The notes: generated by a model not told the origin, from the letters alone. 64,000 nucleotides of DNA from Conexibacter sp. CPCC 206217 (GCF_030646165.1 NZ_JAUTDO010000003.1:186001-250000), one strand, 5' to 3'; counted from the first letter of the stretch, positions 1 to 8,890 are shown. Translations and numbers: made by a program.

Positions 1-2157
1 CATGCCGCCGCCGCCCTCGGTCACCTGTCTGATCACGGCCGGCATCTGCTTGGCCTCGGCGATCGCCGTCAGGTCGGGACCGCCGTTGCCGCCTCTGCCG
101 GTCAGGCCGTGGCAGACGGAGCAGTTGCTGGTGAAGATCGATCTGCCCGCGTCCGCGTCGCCGCCGCCGTTGTCCGGGGCCGCGTCCTGGTTGTCGCCGG
201 CATGCTCGATCGCTCTCGCCGCGCCGCCCGCTCTGACCTGAGCCATCGTCCCGTCGAGCGAGAACTGCCACAGGTTGTCGCCGTGCGTGCTGCCGTTGAG
301 CGCGTTGCCGCCGGACAGGAAGGCGATCTTCTGTCTGCCGTCGACCTGGTAGACGGCCGCCGTGCTGTTGGCGCCGGCGCCGGTCTGGAAGCTCCAGAGT
401 CTGTCGCCGGTTCTGCCGTCATAGGCTTCCAGCTCGCCTCTGTTGCGGCCGACGAAGACGAGGTCGCCCGCGGTCGAGACGGCGCCCGAGTAGCAGGCGT
501 CCGGGAATGCGTTTCTCCACGCGATCGTGCCGGTCGTCATGTCGTACGCGGTCAGCGTGCCGGGGGAGTTGAAGCCCGTGAACGCGAAGATCGTCGAGCC
601 GGTGTAGGTCGCACCGCTTCTGAACGTCTCGGATCTGACCTGGAAGCCCTGTGCACCGTCCTGCGCGCACACGTAGTACATGTGGTTCTTCGGGTTGTAC
701 GAGCTCGGCGGCCAGTTGTCGCCGCCGGCGGCGCTCGGCGCCGTCGCGGTGATCGGGCCGCTGCGCACGCCGACGCCGCTGTAGATCGAGCCCGGATTGA
801 TCACGATCGGTCTGCCTCTTCTGCCCTGCGAGGCGACCGAGGCGTTCAGCGCTCTCAGCTGCGCGTCGTCGACTCTGACCTTCGAGAACGGCTCCATCGT
901 CGGGATCGGCTGCGTCTTCGCCGTTCTCTGGAACTCGTCCTGGTAGACCGGCGTCTCTCTGATCGGGAAGACCGGTCTGCCGGTGGCGCGGTCGAGGAAG
1001 AAGACGTAGCCGTTCTTCGACGGCTCCGCGATCCCTCTCACCATGATGCCGTCGATCGGTGCGTCGATCAGAACGGTCGGGCTCGGCGAGTCGAAGTCCC
1101 ACAGGTCGTGATGGACCTGCTGGTAGGCCCACTTCAGCTTGCCGGTCTTGACGTCGAGCGCGACGATCGAGGCCGCGTACAGGTTGTCGCCCGCACGGTT
1201 GGAGCCGTCGTAGTCGTTGCCGGCGTTGGAGGTCGAGAAGTAGATCATCCCGAGGTTGGGGTCGTACGACGGCGTGTTCCACGTCGTGGCGCCGCCGTGC
1301 TGCCACTCGTCGTTGTCCTGCGGCCACGATTCGTGGCCTCTCTCACCGGGGCCGGGGATCGTGTAGAAGCGCCAGACGAGTCTCCCGGTACGGGCGTCGT
1401 AGGCGTCCATCCGGCCGCGCACGCCGTACTCGGCGCCCGACGGGCCGATGATGACCTTGCCGTCCACGTACAGCGGCGCGGCGGTGATCGTGTAGCCCTC
1501 CTCCGGCTTCGCCAGACGCGTCTCCCAGATCACTCTGCCGGTCATCTGGTCGAGCGCCACGAGGCTGCCGTCGAGCTGCCCGGAGAAGATCATGCCGTCG
1601 CCGAGCGCGACACCGCGGTTGTCCCAACCGCAGCAGATCACGCTGGCCAGCGAGTCGGGCATGTTCGCTCTGTAGGACCACTTGATTCTGCCCGACGCCG
1701 CGTCGACCGCGAAGACGTCGTCCGCGCCCGTGGGGATGTAGATCGTGCCGTTGTACTCGAGCGGCTGACCCTCAGCGGAGTACTTGTTCGCGGTGCCGCT
1801 GCCGTTGAGGTGCGTCAGCCAGTCGCCTCTGAGTCTCGCGACGTTCGCCGTCGTGATCTCGTCAAGCGGCGAATAGCGGTCGTTCGTCGTGCCGCCGCCG
1901 TTGGTGATCCAGTTGTCACCGGGGGGAGCGAACAGCGCGGCCGGCTCGAACGGCGGTGCGGTCGGAGACGTCGACAGCTCGGCCGTCTCTCTGTTCGGCG
2001 GGGGCGTGCCCTGCTGCGGGACCGTCGACGTCGACGCCGTCGTGTCGTCGCCACCGCCGCCGCAGCCCGCGACGACGAGCAGCGTCAAGACGCCGAGCAG
2101 CATCGCGGCGACCTTGGTGTTCCTGCGCACGAACTGCGCGAAGGAGCGCCCTTGCAT
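1..2157 (-). CDS. PQQ-dependent dehydrogenase with C-terminal cytochrome c (quinohaemoprotein), lipoprotein, 3' end outside window
   Basis: This is an exported alcohol or sugar dehydrogenase of the quinoprotein beta-propeller family, expected to oxidise its substrate with pyrroloquinoline quinone and pass electrons to a fused haem c. The ATG at 2157 has a GAAGAGG ribosome site about seven bases upstream. A lipobox ending VVAGC is followed by a Thr/Pro/Ser linker, then propeller repeats with GRxxW tryptophan-docking motifs. Adjacent cysteines C175-C176 match the vicinal disulphide that lies over PQQ in this family. The motif HDLWDFD is conserved. A haem site CSVCH (C679, C682, H683) lies at 109-123, and a GGGGM segment, probably holding the Met ligand, is reached at the window edge. 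Arginine is mostly AGA. The substrate cannot be read from sequence. Confidence 0.9.
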   Translation of the reverse strand, partial: MQGRSFAQFVRRNTKVAAMLLGVLTLLVVAGCGGGGDDTTASTSTVPQQGTPPPNRETAELSTSPTAPPFEPAALFAPPGDNWITNGGGTTNDRYSPLDEITTANVARLRGDWLTHLNGSGTANKYSAEGQPLEYNGTIYIPTGADDVFAVDAASGRIKWSYRANMPDSLASVICCGWDNRGVALGDGMIFSGQLDGSLVALDQMTGRVIWETRLAKPEEGYTITAAPLYVDGKVIIGPSGAEYGVRGRMDAYDARTGRLVWRFYTIPGPGERGHESWPQDNDEWQHGGATTWNTPSYDPNLGMIYFSTSNAGNDYDGSNRAGDNLYAASIVALDVKTGKLKWAYQQVHHDLWDFDSPSPTVLIDAPIDGIMVRGIAEPSKNGYVFFLDRATGRPVFPIRETPVYQDEFQRTAKTQPIPTMEPFSKVRVDDAQLRALNASVASQGRRGRPIVINPGSIYSGVGVRSGPITATAPSAAGGDNWPPSSYNPKNHMYYVCAQDGAQGFQVRSETFRSGATYTGSTIFAFTGFNSPGTLTAYDMTTGTIAWRNAFPDACYSGAVSTAGDLVFVGRNRGELEAYDGRTGDRLWSFQTGAGANSTAAVYQVDGRQKIAFLSGGNALNGSTHGDNLWQFSLDGTMAQVRAGGAARAIEHAGDNQDAAPDNGGGDADAGRSIFTSNCSVCHGLTGRGGNGGPDLTAIAEAKQMPAVIRQVTEGGGGM

Positions 2158-2185
2158 TGCGTACCTCTTCCGTTCGATACAACGA

Positions 2186-2261
2186 GCGGACAGTTGCAAT
2201 GCGACGCCCCGGCCCACCCTCCAAGACCTACGAGGGTATACCCGCGGACGGTTGCGATGCT
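2186..2261. repeat. Two 18-bp imperfect direct repeats around a GGGTATACCC palindrome
   Basis: Copies at 2186-2203 (GCGGACAGTTGCAATGCG) and 2244-2261 (GCGGACGGTTGCGATGCT) match at 15 of 18 positions. A perfect 10-bp palindrome GGGTATACCC lies at 2234-2243. They sit in the 122-base gap upstream of the quinohaemoprotein start, so they may be regulator sites; this is inference from position. Confidence 0.4.
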
Positions 2262-2279
2262 TCGTGGGTAGACGAACTG

Positions 2280-2786
2280 TCAGGAGACGGGCGTCGCGGC
2301 GGCGCAGAGCCCGAAGCCCGCGTTCGCCGCCGCCAGGCCGACGTCGGCGCCGACGATCTTGCTGACGGCCGTGCGGACGCCGCCGTCGTCGCCGTCCTGC
2401 GCCGCTCTCTGCATCGCGCTCAACTGCTCGTTCGACGTCGCGAGCGCCTCGAGGTAGCGGTTGTAGGTGACGCGGTCTCTCGCCGGCGGCGTCAGTCTCG
2501 CCAGGTCGGCGTGCAGTCTGCCGCTGATCGTCGCGACGTCGCTCGCGTAGTCGGCGAGCGCCTCCAGCGAGCTGGCCGGCGGCACCTTCGTGACGCCGCT
2601 CGTCGCCGCTCTGCAGAGCGAGTTCGCACGCGCGACGAGCGCGGTGTGGCTGAGCTGCTTGTCGGCGTTGCCGTTGTCGTCGTTGCCGCCGCCGCAGCCG
2701 GCGACGACGAGGCCCACGAGGCCGACGAGCACGGTCGCGGCCGCACGCCGCTGCCAGGTCATCACGTTGCGCTTCACCTTCGTCAT
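2280..2786 (-). CDS. Small lipoprotein, function unknown
   Basis: A 168-residue exported protein that I do not recognise. The ATG at 2786 overlaps the TGA of the upstream gene (ATGA), so the two are probably translationally coupled. An Arg/Lys-rich start and hydrophobic stretch end in the lipobox VVAGC, followed by Gly/Asp/Asn. The mature part is predicted mostly helical and contains one cysteine near each end (LCRAA and GLCAA), which could form a disulphide. It lies between two PQQ dehydrogenase genes in one leftward cluster, so a periplasmic role linked to those enzymes is possible but not shown. Confidence 0.7.
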   Translation of the reverse strand: MTKVKRNVMTWQRRAAATVLVGLVGLVVAGCGGGNDDNGNADKQLSHTALVARANSLCRAATSGVTKVPPASSLEALADYASDVATISGRLHADLARLTPPARDRVTYNRYLEALATSNEQLSAMQRAAQDGDDGGVRTAVSKIVGADVGLAAANAGFGLCAAATPVS

Positions 2787-3760
2787 CTCTGCTTCCGCAC
2801 GAACGTCAGCTCGACGCGCTGTCTGCCGGTCGTCAGCGTTCCCGTGAGGCGGTTGCCGCGCAGTCTGCCGGCGAATCTGCCGACGGCCGGGCCCTCGGTG
2901 CTGCCGCCGCGGACGGTCGCCGTGCGCCAGTCGCCGCCCCATCTGAAGTCGGTCAGGTACGCGACGCGCGTCGCGCTCGGCCCGTGGAACGTGACGATCG
3001 CCGCGGGCGTCGGCGGGAGCGATCTGATCGGCTGGTCGCCGAAGAGCGTCAGGCTGCCGCTGTCGGCGACGAGCTGGCCGGTGCTGAGCGCCTCGGCGAC
3101 GCGCACGATCGGCGCGTAGACCCCGGCGCTGGTGCCCGGGTCCTCTTCGCTCGGCTCGAGCGCATAGCGGCCGTAGTAGGCGTCGGCTCTCGGGCCGATC
3201 CCTTCCTTCGTCAGCTTCGGCGGGACCGGGTCGATCTGCTTCGCGTTCGGCAGCGGCGCCGTCGGGTCGGCGTCGTCGTCGCCGCGCGTGTAGACGACGT
3301 CGTAGGTTCCGCCGCGCCACGTCAGCGTGCCCGACATCTCCGTGGGAGAGGTCGGCAGCTGGAACGTGACGGAGCCGATTCTGCCGTTGGAGCCCTGCGT
3401 GAGGATGTTCGCCCGCAGCAGTCTGCCGTGGAATCTGAACGGGTACAGGTTCGAGGTCGAGCTCGACTGACGGCCGGCGTTGTCGTAGCCGTAGAGCGTC
3501 AGGTTGCCGACGATGTACGGCCGCACCGTCTCGGTGTAGTCGATCATCACCTGGCCGGCGGTGATTCTCGCGCGGCGGTCGATCTGGCTGAGCACGAACT
3601 GGCCGACGAACTGGTTGCCGATCTCCGGCGGAACCTTGATCGCCGGCTCCGGCAGACCGGTGCCGACGCCGGTCGTCGCGGTTGCGATCGCGGCTCCTCC
3701 GGCGGCGATGGTGGCGGCCCCGAGGAGCCCTGCGAGCAGGCGTTTGCGCGACGTCGACAT
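2783..3760 (-). CDS. Secreted protein of unknown function
   Basis: A 325-residue protein starting MSTSRKRLLAGLLGAAT, with a typical signal sequence and a cut site likely near ATATT. The mature part looks beta-rich: it has LTLYGYDN, GTLTWRGGTYDVVYTRGDDD and a closing strand series ending LTFVRKQR. I recognise no family or catalytic motif. It lies 50 bases downstream of a PQQ dehydrogenase gene and overlaps the next lipoprotein gene by four bases, so it probably belongs to the same transcript. Arginine codons are largely AGA, as in other exported genes here. Confidence 0.7.
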   Translation of the reverse strand: MSTSRKRLLAGLLGAATIAAGGAAIATATTGVGTGLPEPAIKVPPEIGNQFVGQFVLSQIDRRARITAGQVMIDYTETVRPYIVGNLTLYGYDNAGRQSSSTSNLYPFRFHGRLLRANILTQGSNGRIGSVTFQLPTSPTEMSGTLTWRGGTYDVVYTRGDDDADPTAPLPNAKQIDPVPPKLTKEGIGPRADAYYGRYALEPSEEDPGTSAGVYAPIVRVAEALSTGQLVADSGSLTLFGDQPIRSLPPTPAAIVTFHGPSATRVAYLTDFRWGGDWRTATVRGGSTEGPAVGRFAGRLRGNRLTGTLTTGRQRVELTFVRKQR

Positions 3761-3810
3761 CGAGGCGAAACTAGCAGAGCAGGCGCGTCGGAGCCCTGCC
3801 GGTGGTGTGC

Positions 3811-5424
3811 TCAGCGCGCCGTCAGCGGACGACCGCCGAGCCGCAGCACGACCAGCCGCGCGCCCGCTCTCGCACCCGTCAGCGACGCGATGCTGGAGCC
3901 GCCGGCGACGATCGCGACGTACTGCACGCCGGCGATCCGGTAGGTCAGCGGGGCGGTGCCGAACGGCAGGCCGATCCGCCCGCGCCAGACGATCGCGCCG
4001 TCGCGCGCGTCGAGCGCGTAGAGGTAGCCGTCGTCGCAGCCGCTGAAGACGAGGCCGCCGGCGGTCGCGAGCGCGCCGCCGGCCAGCGGCGCCGGCAGCG
4101 GCCGCCGCCAGCGCACGCGCCCGCTGGCGCTGTCGAGCGCGACCATCGCGCCGCGCGCGGGGGTCCCGGGCGTGACGCGCGCGTCGCCGCCCTCGAACTG
4201 CACGCGCGGACCGGCCTCTCTGCCGCCGAGGCTGTAGGTCATGCAGAGCGTGGTCGTCCCCTGGTAGATCGAGCGCCCGTCCGGGTCGAGCGCTGCCGGG
4301 CCGTAGGCGATCCCGCCGAGCGCGCCCGGGCAGACGTGCGCGCCGCGCCGGCTGGGGCGGGGCCGCGGCGTCGTCTGCGCGACCAGTCTGCGCGGCGGGA
4401 CCAGCGAGCGGCCGCTCGCCGCGTCGCGGATCCAGTAGGTCCCCGACTTGTTCGCGTGCCCGACGGCGCGCACCGTGCGGCCGCCGACCCGCGCGTCGTA
4501 GACGAGCGGCGGCTGGCCGCCGTCGTAGTCCCAGACGTCGTCGCAGACCTCGTGCGCGCCCCAGCGCAGCGTTCCGTCGCGGGCGTCGAGCGCGACCATC
4601 CCGCTGACCCACTCCTCGCAGCCGCGGCGGTCCTCGCCGCGCAGTGCCGGGCTCGGGTTGCCGGTGCCCGCGTAGACGATCCCGCTGCGCGGGTCGACCG
4701 TCGGCGGCATCCAGACGCGGCCGCCGCCGCGGTTCGCCGCGACGGTCCAGAAGCGCCACAGGCGTCTGCCGTCGTGCGCGTCGAAGGCGGCGACGAAGCC
4801 GCGTGTGCGCAGCACGTCGCTGCCGCCGCTGCCGACGATCAGGCGGCCCTGCCAGTAGGTCGGCGGCGAGGTCCCGATCGCGCCGCTGCGCGGGTCGGCG
4901 ACGCGCGTGGTCCACAGCTCGCGCCCGTCGGAGGCGCGCAGCGCGATCAACTGCTCGTCGTAGGTGAGCAGGTAGACGCGGCCGCCGGCGACGGTGACGC
5001 CGCGGTTGGTCGGCTGCGGCTGCCCGGCCGCCGCGCCGGTGAGGAAGTCGACGCGCGGCGTGTACGTCCACAGCTCGGCGCCGCTGGCGGCGTCGAAGGC
5101 CAGCACCTGACCGGTGTTGGTCGTCACGTACATCGTGCCGGCGACGACGACGGGGAAGCTCTCCCACTGCGCCATCTCGGGGCCGGGCTCGTAGCTCCAC
5201 GCGACGCCGAGCCGGCTCACGCTCGCGCGGTCGACCGCGCGCAGCGGCGAGGAGCGGGCCTGGCTGTCGTCGTTGCCGAAACGGGGCCAGCCGACGTCGG
5301 CGGCGGGGCCGGGCGGCGGTGCCGGATCGCTTCCACCACCACCGCCGCAGCCGCCGAGCGCGCATGCCGCCGCGAGTGCGGCGGCCGCGGCCGCGACGGC
5401 TGCCGCCAGGCGTGCGATCGTCAG
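3811..5424 (-). CDS. PQQ-binding beta-propeller dehydrogenase, lipoprotein, no cytochrome domain
   Basis: A 537-residue quinoprotein dehydrogenase. A signal sequence (LTIARLAAAV onward) ends in a lipobox LGGC followed by a Gly run, then WPRFGNDDSQ opens the propeller. Repeats carry FDAASGAELWTY and ALDARDGTLRW; the Asp of ALDARDG aligns with the catalytic Asp of the family, and DDVWDYD follows. There is no CC pair and no CxxCH, so electrons would go to a separate carrier. No ATG, GTG or TTG start is available in frame. The reading best begins at CTG 5424, which overlaps the TGA of the upstream dehydrogenase (CTGA) and preserves the signal peptide. Unlike its neighbours it uses mainly CGC and CGG for arginine. 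It is a paralogue of the upstream gene. Confidence 0.85.
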   Translation of the reverse strand: MTIARLAAAVAAAAAALAAACALGGCGGGGGSDPAPPPGPAADVGWPRFGNDDSQARSSPLRAVDRASVSRLGVAWSYEPGPEMAQWESFPVVVAGTMYVTTNTGQVLAFDAASGAELWTYTPRVDFLTGAAAGQPQPTNRGVTVAGGRVYLLTYDEQLIALRASDGRELWTTRVADPRSGAIGTSPPTYWQGRLIVGSGGSDVLRTRGFVAAFDAHDGRRLWRFWTVAANRGGGRVWMPPTVDPRSGIVYAGTGNPSPALRGEDRRGCEEWVSGMVALDARDGTLRWGAHEVCDDVWDYDGGQPPLVYDARVGGRTVRAVGHANKSGTYWIRDAASGRSLVPPRRLVAQTTPRPRPSRRGAHVCPGALGGIAYGPAALDPDGRSIYQGTTTLCMTYSLGGREAGPRVQFEGGDARVTPGTPARGAMVALDSASGRVRWRRPLPAPLAGGALATAGGLVFSGCDDGYLYALDARDGAIVWRGRIGLPFGTAPLTYRIAGVQYVAIVAGGSSIASLTGARAGARLVVLRLGGRPLTAR

Positions 5425-7166
5425 CTCGACTTGTTTCTCGGTGCCTTCACCGGCACGATTCTCTTGCCGTCCAGCGCCAGCACGACGAAGCGCGAGCCGA
5501 TCGGCCCGAAGTCGTTGGACGACGTCAGGCCCGAGCCGCCGATCGCGACCCCGATGTAGTCCTTGCCGTCGACGGTGTAGAGGACCGGCGCCGCGGCGCC
5601 CGCGAGGCCGAGGTTGGCCTTCCATCTCGTCGCGCCGGTGTGCGCGTCGAAGGCGTAGATGACGCCTCTCTGGTCGACGGTGAAGACGAGGTCGGAGCCG
5701 GTCGCCAGTGCGCCGGCGCCCATCGGCGTCGGCATTCTGCGACGCCACAGGAATCTGCCGGTCTTCATGTCGACGCCGGAGAAGCTGCCGGACGGTCTCA
5801 GGTCCGACGGGATCGAGCGCGTGCCGCCGAATCTCGACTCGCCGGGCAGTCTCTCGTCGCTGACGGCGAGCAGGAAGCAGAAGTCGATCCCGGAGACGTA
5901 GGTCGCGTCGACTCTCGGGCTGTACGCCATCGGGTCGTACTGGGAGCCGCCGAGCGGACCGGGGCACATCAGCTTCGGCGTCGTCGTCGGGACGCTGCGC
6001 TCCTGTCTGACGAACGACAGCCGCGGATGGATCGTCGCGCCCGTCTCCGCGTCGAGCATCACCAGCCAGCCGCTCTTGCCGGCCTCCGCCGCGACGCGTC
6101 GTCTCTGCCCGTCGATCTCGGTGTCGAGCAGCACGACCGGCGAGGCGGCGTCGTAGTCCCACAGGTCGTGCGCGACGACCTGGTAGTGCCACGCGTATCT
6201 GCCGGTGGTCGCGTCGAGCGCGAGGATCGACGAGGTGTAGAGGTTCTTGCCGGGGCGTCTCGTGCCGACGATCGCGGGCGACGGGTTGCTCGTGCCGACG
6301 ATCACGCGGTTGGACTCCGTGTCGATCGTCGGGGCCATGTAGACGGTGCCGCCGCCGGTGCCTCTTCTGCGCCAGCCCTCGCCGACTCTCGGGATCGTGT
6401 TGAAGCGCCAGCGCTCTCTGCCGGTCTTCGCGTCGTAGGCGGCGACGAAGCCGGCGACGCCCTGGTCGGAGCCGGAGTTGCCGACGTAGACGAGGCCGTT
6501 GTAGACGGTCGGCGACATCGTCTCGTAGGCGCCGGTGGTCGGATCGTCGACCTGCGTCGAGAAGACCTCCTCGCCGGTCGCGGCGCTGACCGCCTTCAGT
6601 CTGCAGTCGAACGTCAACATGTAGACCTCGCCGTCGCTGACCGCGACGCCGCGGTTGACGGCGATGCCGTAGCCGCCGACGCCGCTGGAGAGCGAGAAGT
6701 CGACCTTCGGCGCGTACTTCCACTTCACTCTGCCGGTCGCGCCGTCGAACGCGAAGATCTCGTTGGTGCTCGTCGTCACGTAGGCGACGCCGTCGACGAC
6801 GATCGGAAAGCTCTCCTGCAGGTACTGGTCGCCGCCGAGGTCCGAGCTCCACGCCTCGCCGAGCCGCGCGACCGTTCTCGAGTTGATCTGCGTCTGCGGG
6901 GCGTAGCGCGTGTTGTCGCGGTCGCGGCCGAAGACGGGCCAGTCGTCCGGGGAGAAGTGCTCGTCGACCGCCGTGCCGCCCGCGGTGGTGGCGCCTCCGG
7001 CGCTATCGCCTCCGGCGCTGGCGGTGGTCGAGGAAGTGGCTGCCGCCGTCTTCGTTGAATCGTCGGAATTGCCGCCGCAGCCGCTGGCTGCGACCAGCAC
7101 TGCGACCGCGGCGATTGACAGGCAGACGTGCTTCCACTTTACGATGTGATGCTGCGCGTGAGACAT
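5421..7166 (-). CDS. PQQ-binding beta-propeller dehydrogenase, lipoprotein, no cytochrome domain
   Basis: A 581-residue quinoprotein dehydrogenase and first gene of the leftward cluster. The ATG at 7166 has AGAGGG/GAGGG upstream; a start at 7199 is possible but less typical. The signal sequence ends at lipobox AASGC, followed by a Ser/Thr/Ala linker. DDWPVFGRDRDNTRYAP opens the propeller; ALDATTGRYAWHY holds the likely catalytic Asp and AHDLWDYD follows. There is no vicinal CC and no haem motif. The protein ends RNKSS and its TGA overlaps the next start. AGA dominates the arginine codons. It is divergent, across 88 bases, from the first membrane gene of the VWA module. Confidence 0.88.
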   Translation of the reverse strand: MSHAQHHIVKWKHVCLSIAAVAVLVAASGCGGNSDDSTKTAAATSSTTASAGGDSAGGATTAGGTAVDEHFSPDDWPVFGRDRDNTRYAPQTQINSRTVARLGEAWSSDLGGDQYLQESFPIVVDGVAYVTTSTNEIFAFDGATGRVKWKYAPKVDFSLSSGVGGYGIAVNRGVAVSDGEVYMLTFDCRLKAVSAATGEEVFSTQVDDPTTGAYETMSPTVYNGLVYVGNSGSDQGVAGFVAAYDAKTGRERWRFNTIPRVGEGWRRRGTGGGTVYMAPTIDTESNRVIVGTSNPSPAIVGTRRPGKNLYTSSILALDATTGRYAWHYQVVAHDLWDYDAASPVVLLDTEIDGQRRRVAAEAGKSGWLVMLDAETGATIHPRLSFVRQERSVPTTTPKLMCPGPLGGSQYDPMAYSPRVDATYVSGIDFCFLLAVSDERLPGESRFGGTRSIPSDLRPSGSFSGVDMKTGRFLWRRRMPTPMGAGALATGSDLVFTVDQRGVIYAFDAHTGATRWKANLGLAGAAAPVLYTVDGKDYIGVAIGGSGLTSSNDFGPIGSRFVVLALDGKRIVPVKAPRNKSS

Positions 7167-7239
7167 TGCCCTCGACCCTCTGGCGCGCCTGTCACGCATC
7201 GTGCGCCCCAGGAAGCGAATGTGGATTAACAGCGGCTGA

Positions 7240-7250
7240 GGCTACCATTG
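7240..7250 (+). promoter_or_regulatory. Possible -10 element close to a GTG start
   Basis: GGCTACCATTG places a TACCAT hexamer (7243-7248) only six bases before the GTG at 7255, with no ribosome site between. This fits a leaderless or very short-leader transcript, common in actinobacteria. Evidence is position and similarity only. Confidence 0.3.
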
Positions 7251-7254
7251 CGCC

Positions 7255-8802
7255 GTGCCGCACCGCAGTCCCCGCGACCCTTCCCATCGTCCCCTCGCGC
7301 GCGTCGCGAATTGGCTGTCGGCCCCGCCGGCGGCGGTGGTCGTGTTCCGGCCGCGGGCGGCGGCTGCGGGCCGCGCCCGCGGGCATGGCTTGCGCGACGG
7401 GCTGCTGCGGTGGCGGCGCGAGATCCTGCGTCATCGCCTCGTCGTCGCGCTGCGGCGGTCGCTGATCGTCGCGCTCGTCGTGGGCGTGCTGATGCTGCTG
7501 CTGCGGCTCGCGTTCGGCTCGCCGGACGGCTGGGCCTTGATCGCGGTGCCGCTCGCGGCCCTCGCCGGTGCGTGGCTGGTGGGCGCGGCGCGCGGCGGCA
7601 CGGGTGCTGGGCGCTCGCCCGGTGCCCTCACGTTGGACCGCGTCGCGCGACTGCTCGACGGCGGCCTCAGGCTGGCTGAGCGGCTCGCGACGGCTTGGGA
7701 GTTGGCGGGGAGGGGTGGAGAGCAGACGGCGACCGGTGGCCGTTCGGCGCTGCGCGGCGGCGGCACGGGTGCGGCGAGCGTCGATGCAGGCAGCGCGGCG
7801 ACCGCGGCCAATCAGCCGGACCTGCTCGCACAACGCGTGGTCGCCGACGGTGAGCGGCTCGTCTGGAGCGTCGGCGAGCGGTATCGCGTGCGTGCGCGGC
7901 CGGCGCCGAAGGAGTGGACGGCGCTTGCGGTCGCGGCGGCGGCGCTGGCGCTGCTGGTCGCGATCGGCGGGCCGGGCGAGGCGGGAGACCTGCGCGCGCA
8001 GAGCGGCCGGGGCGACGGGAGCGACGGGGCGGCCGCACGCGCCCCGGGCTCGACGGCGACGACCGCCACGAGCACGCAGGTGCGCTCCACGCCCGTGCCG
8101 GCGCCGGACGCGTCTCCGCAGACCGGGCAGCGCGGCGCCACGACGACGCCGCGCAACGGCACGACCGCCTCGGAAGGCCGCGCGGGCACGGCGGCTCCGA
8201 GAATCGCGGTTCGCCAGCAGCAGGCGGCGGGCGCCGGGGCTGGGACGACCGCTGCGGCGGGGAGCAGGGGGAGCAGCGGCGGTGCGACCCGAGGCGGTGG
8301 CAGCATGTCGGCCAGAGGCCGTCGCGGCGCGAGCACGACCGCGGCACCGCAAGCGGGTCGCGTCCCGGCTCCCAATCAGGTGAAGGGCCTCGCCGCGCAG
8401 GGCCGTTCCACGCAGCGGCCGACCTCGTCGGGTACGGCAGCTCCGGCGACGCAGCGCGCGGCCGACGCGCAGCGCGGCGCCGCGCGCAGCGGCACCCGGG
8501 GCGCGGGACAGCAGTCGGCCCAGCTCGGCCACGCCGATCCGTCGCGTCGGAGCGAGACGGGAGCGCGCCGCCTGCCGCTGCGGACGCTCGGGGCCAGCGG
8601 CGGCAGCCGCCGCGGAGCCGGCGCGGGAAGAGCGGGCAGCGGGGGGAGAGGGCACGGCGCGGCGCGCGTACAGAACGGCGCGGCCGCCGGGACGCAGCCG
8701 GCCGCCTCGGCTCCCGCCGCGAGCGCCTTCGTGCCTACCGCCGCAAACGCGATCGCGCCCTACCTGCGGCAGCTCGTCGCGACGTACTTCCCGCAGCGGT
8801 GA
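7255..8802 (+). CDS. Low-complexity membrane protein of the first MoxR/VWA-associated module
   Basis: A 515-residue protein of unknown function. Two or three membrane segments lie near residues 65-120 (SLIVALVVGVLMLLLRLAF and ALIAVPLAALAGAWLVGAA) and a third near 225-245 (ALAVAAAALALLVAIGG). A long Ala/Gly/Thr/Arg-rich disordered segment follows, and a short conserved tail ends AIAPYLRQLVATYFPQR. It is paralogous to the gene at 15506-17044, shown by shared WLSAPPAAVVV/WLTAEPGVVVV, LDRVARLLDGGLRLAERLATA-like segments and the similar tail. In both modules it precedes the BatA-like gene. It may be a membrane scaffold for the VWA proteins; this is inference. Confidence 0.75.
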   Translation: MPHRSPRDPSHRPLARVANWLSAPPAAVVVFRPRAAAAGRARGHGLRDGLLRWRREILRHRLVVALRRSLIVALVVGVLMLLLRLAFGSPDGWALIAVPLAALAGAWLVGAARGGTGAGRSPGALTLDRVARLLDGGLRLAERLATAWELAGRGGEQTATGGRSALRGGGTGAASVDAGSAATAANQPDLLAQRVVADGERLVWSVGERYRVRARPAPKEWTALAVAAAALALLVAIGGPGEAGDLRAQSGRGDGSDGAAARAPGSTATTATSTQVRSTPVPAPDASPQTGQRGATTTPRNGTTASEGRAGTAAPRIAVRQQQAAGAGAGTTAAAGSRGSSGGATRGGGSMSARGRRGASTTAAPQAGRVPAPNQVKGLAAQGRSTQRPTSSGTAAPATQRAADAQRGAARSGTRGAGQQSAQLGHADPSRRSETGARRLPLRTLGASGGSRRGAGAGRAGSGGRGHGAARVQNGAAAGTQPAASAPAASAFVPTAANAIAPYLRQLVATYFPQR

Positions 8803-8877
8803 GCGCTGTGTGGCGACAGCCGGTGGAGCAGCGCGCAGCGCTTGCGGCAGCGGTGCGCGCTGAGCGTCGACAGCCGG
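8793..8877 (+). repeat. 31-bp imperfect direct repeats spanning a stop codon
   Basis: Copies at 8793-8823 and 8847-8877 both begin GCAGCGGTG and end CGACAGCCGG, with a few internal differences. The first copy contains the TGA of the preceding gene. The repeats fill most of the 88-base gap before the BatA-like gene. A duplication is likely; a function is not evident. Confidence 0.55.
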
Positions 8878-8890
8878 ACGACTGCCGCCG

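Noticed and set aside
109..2271. Plus-strand open frame of 720 codons
   Set aside because: It is the antisense of the quinohaemoprotein gene, is Arg/Val/Ala-rich with no domain, and exists because stop codons are rare in GC-rich antisense frames.
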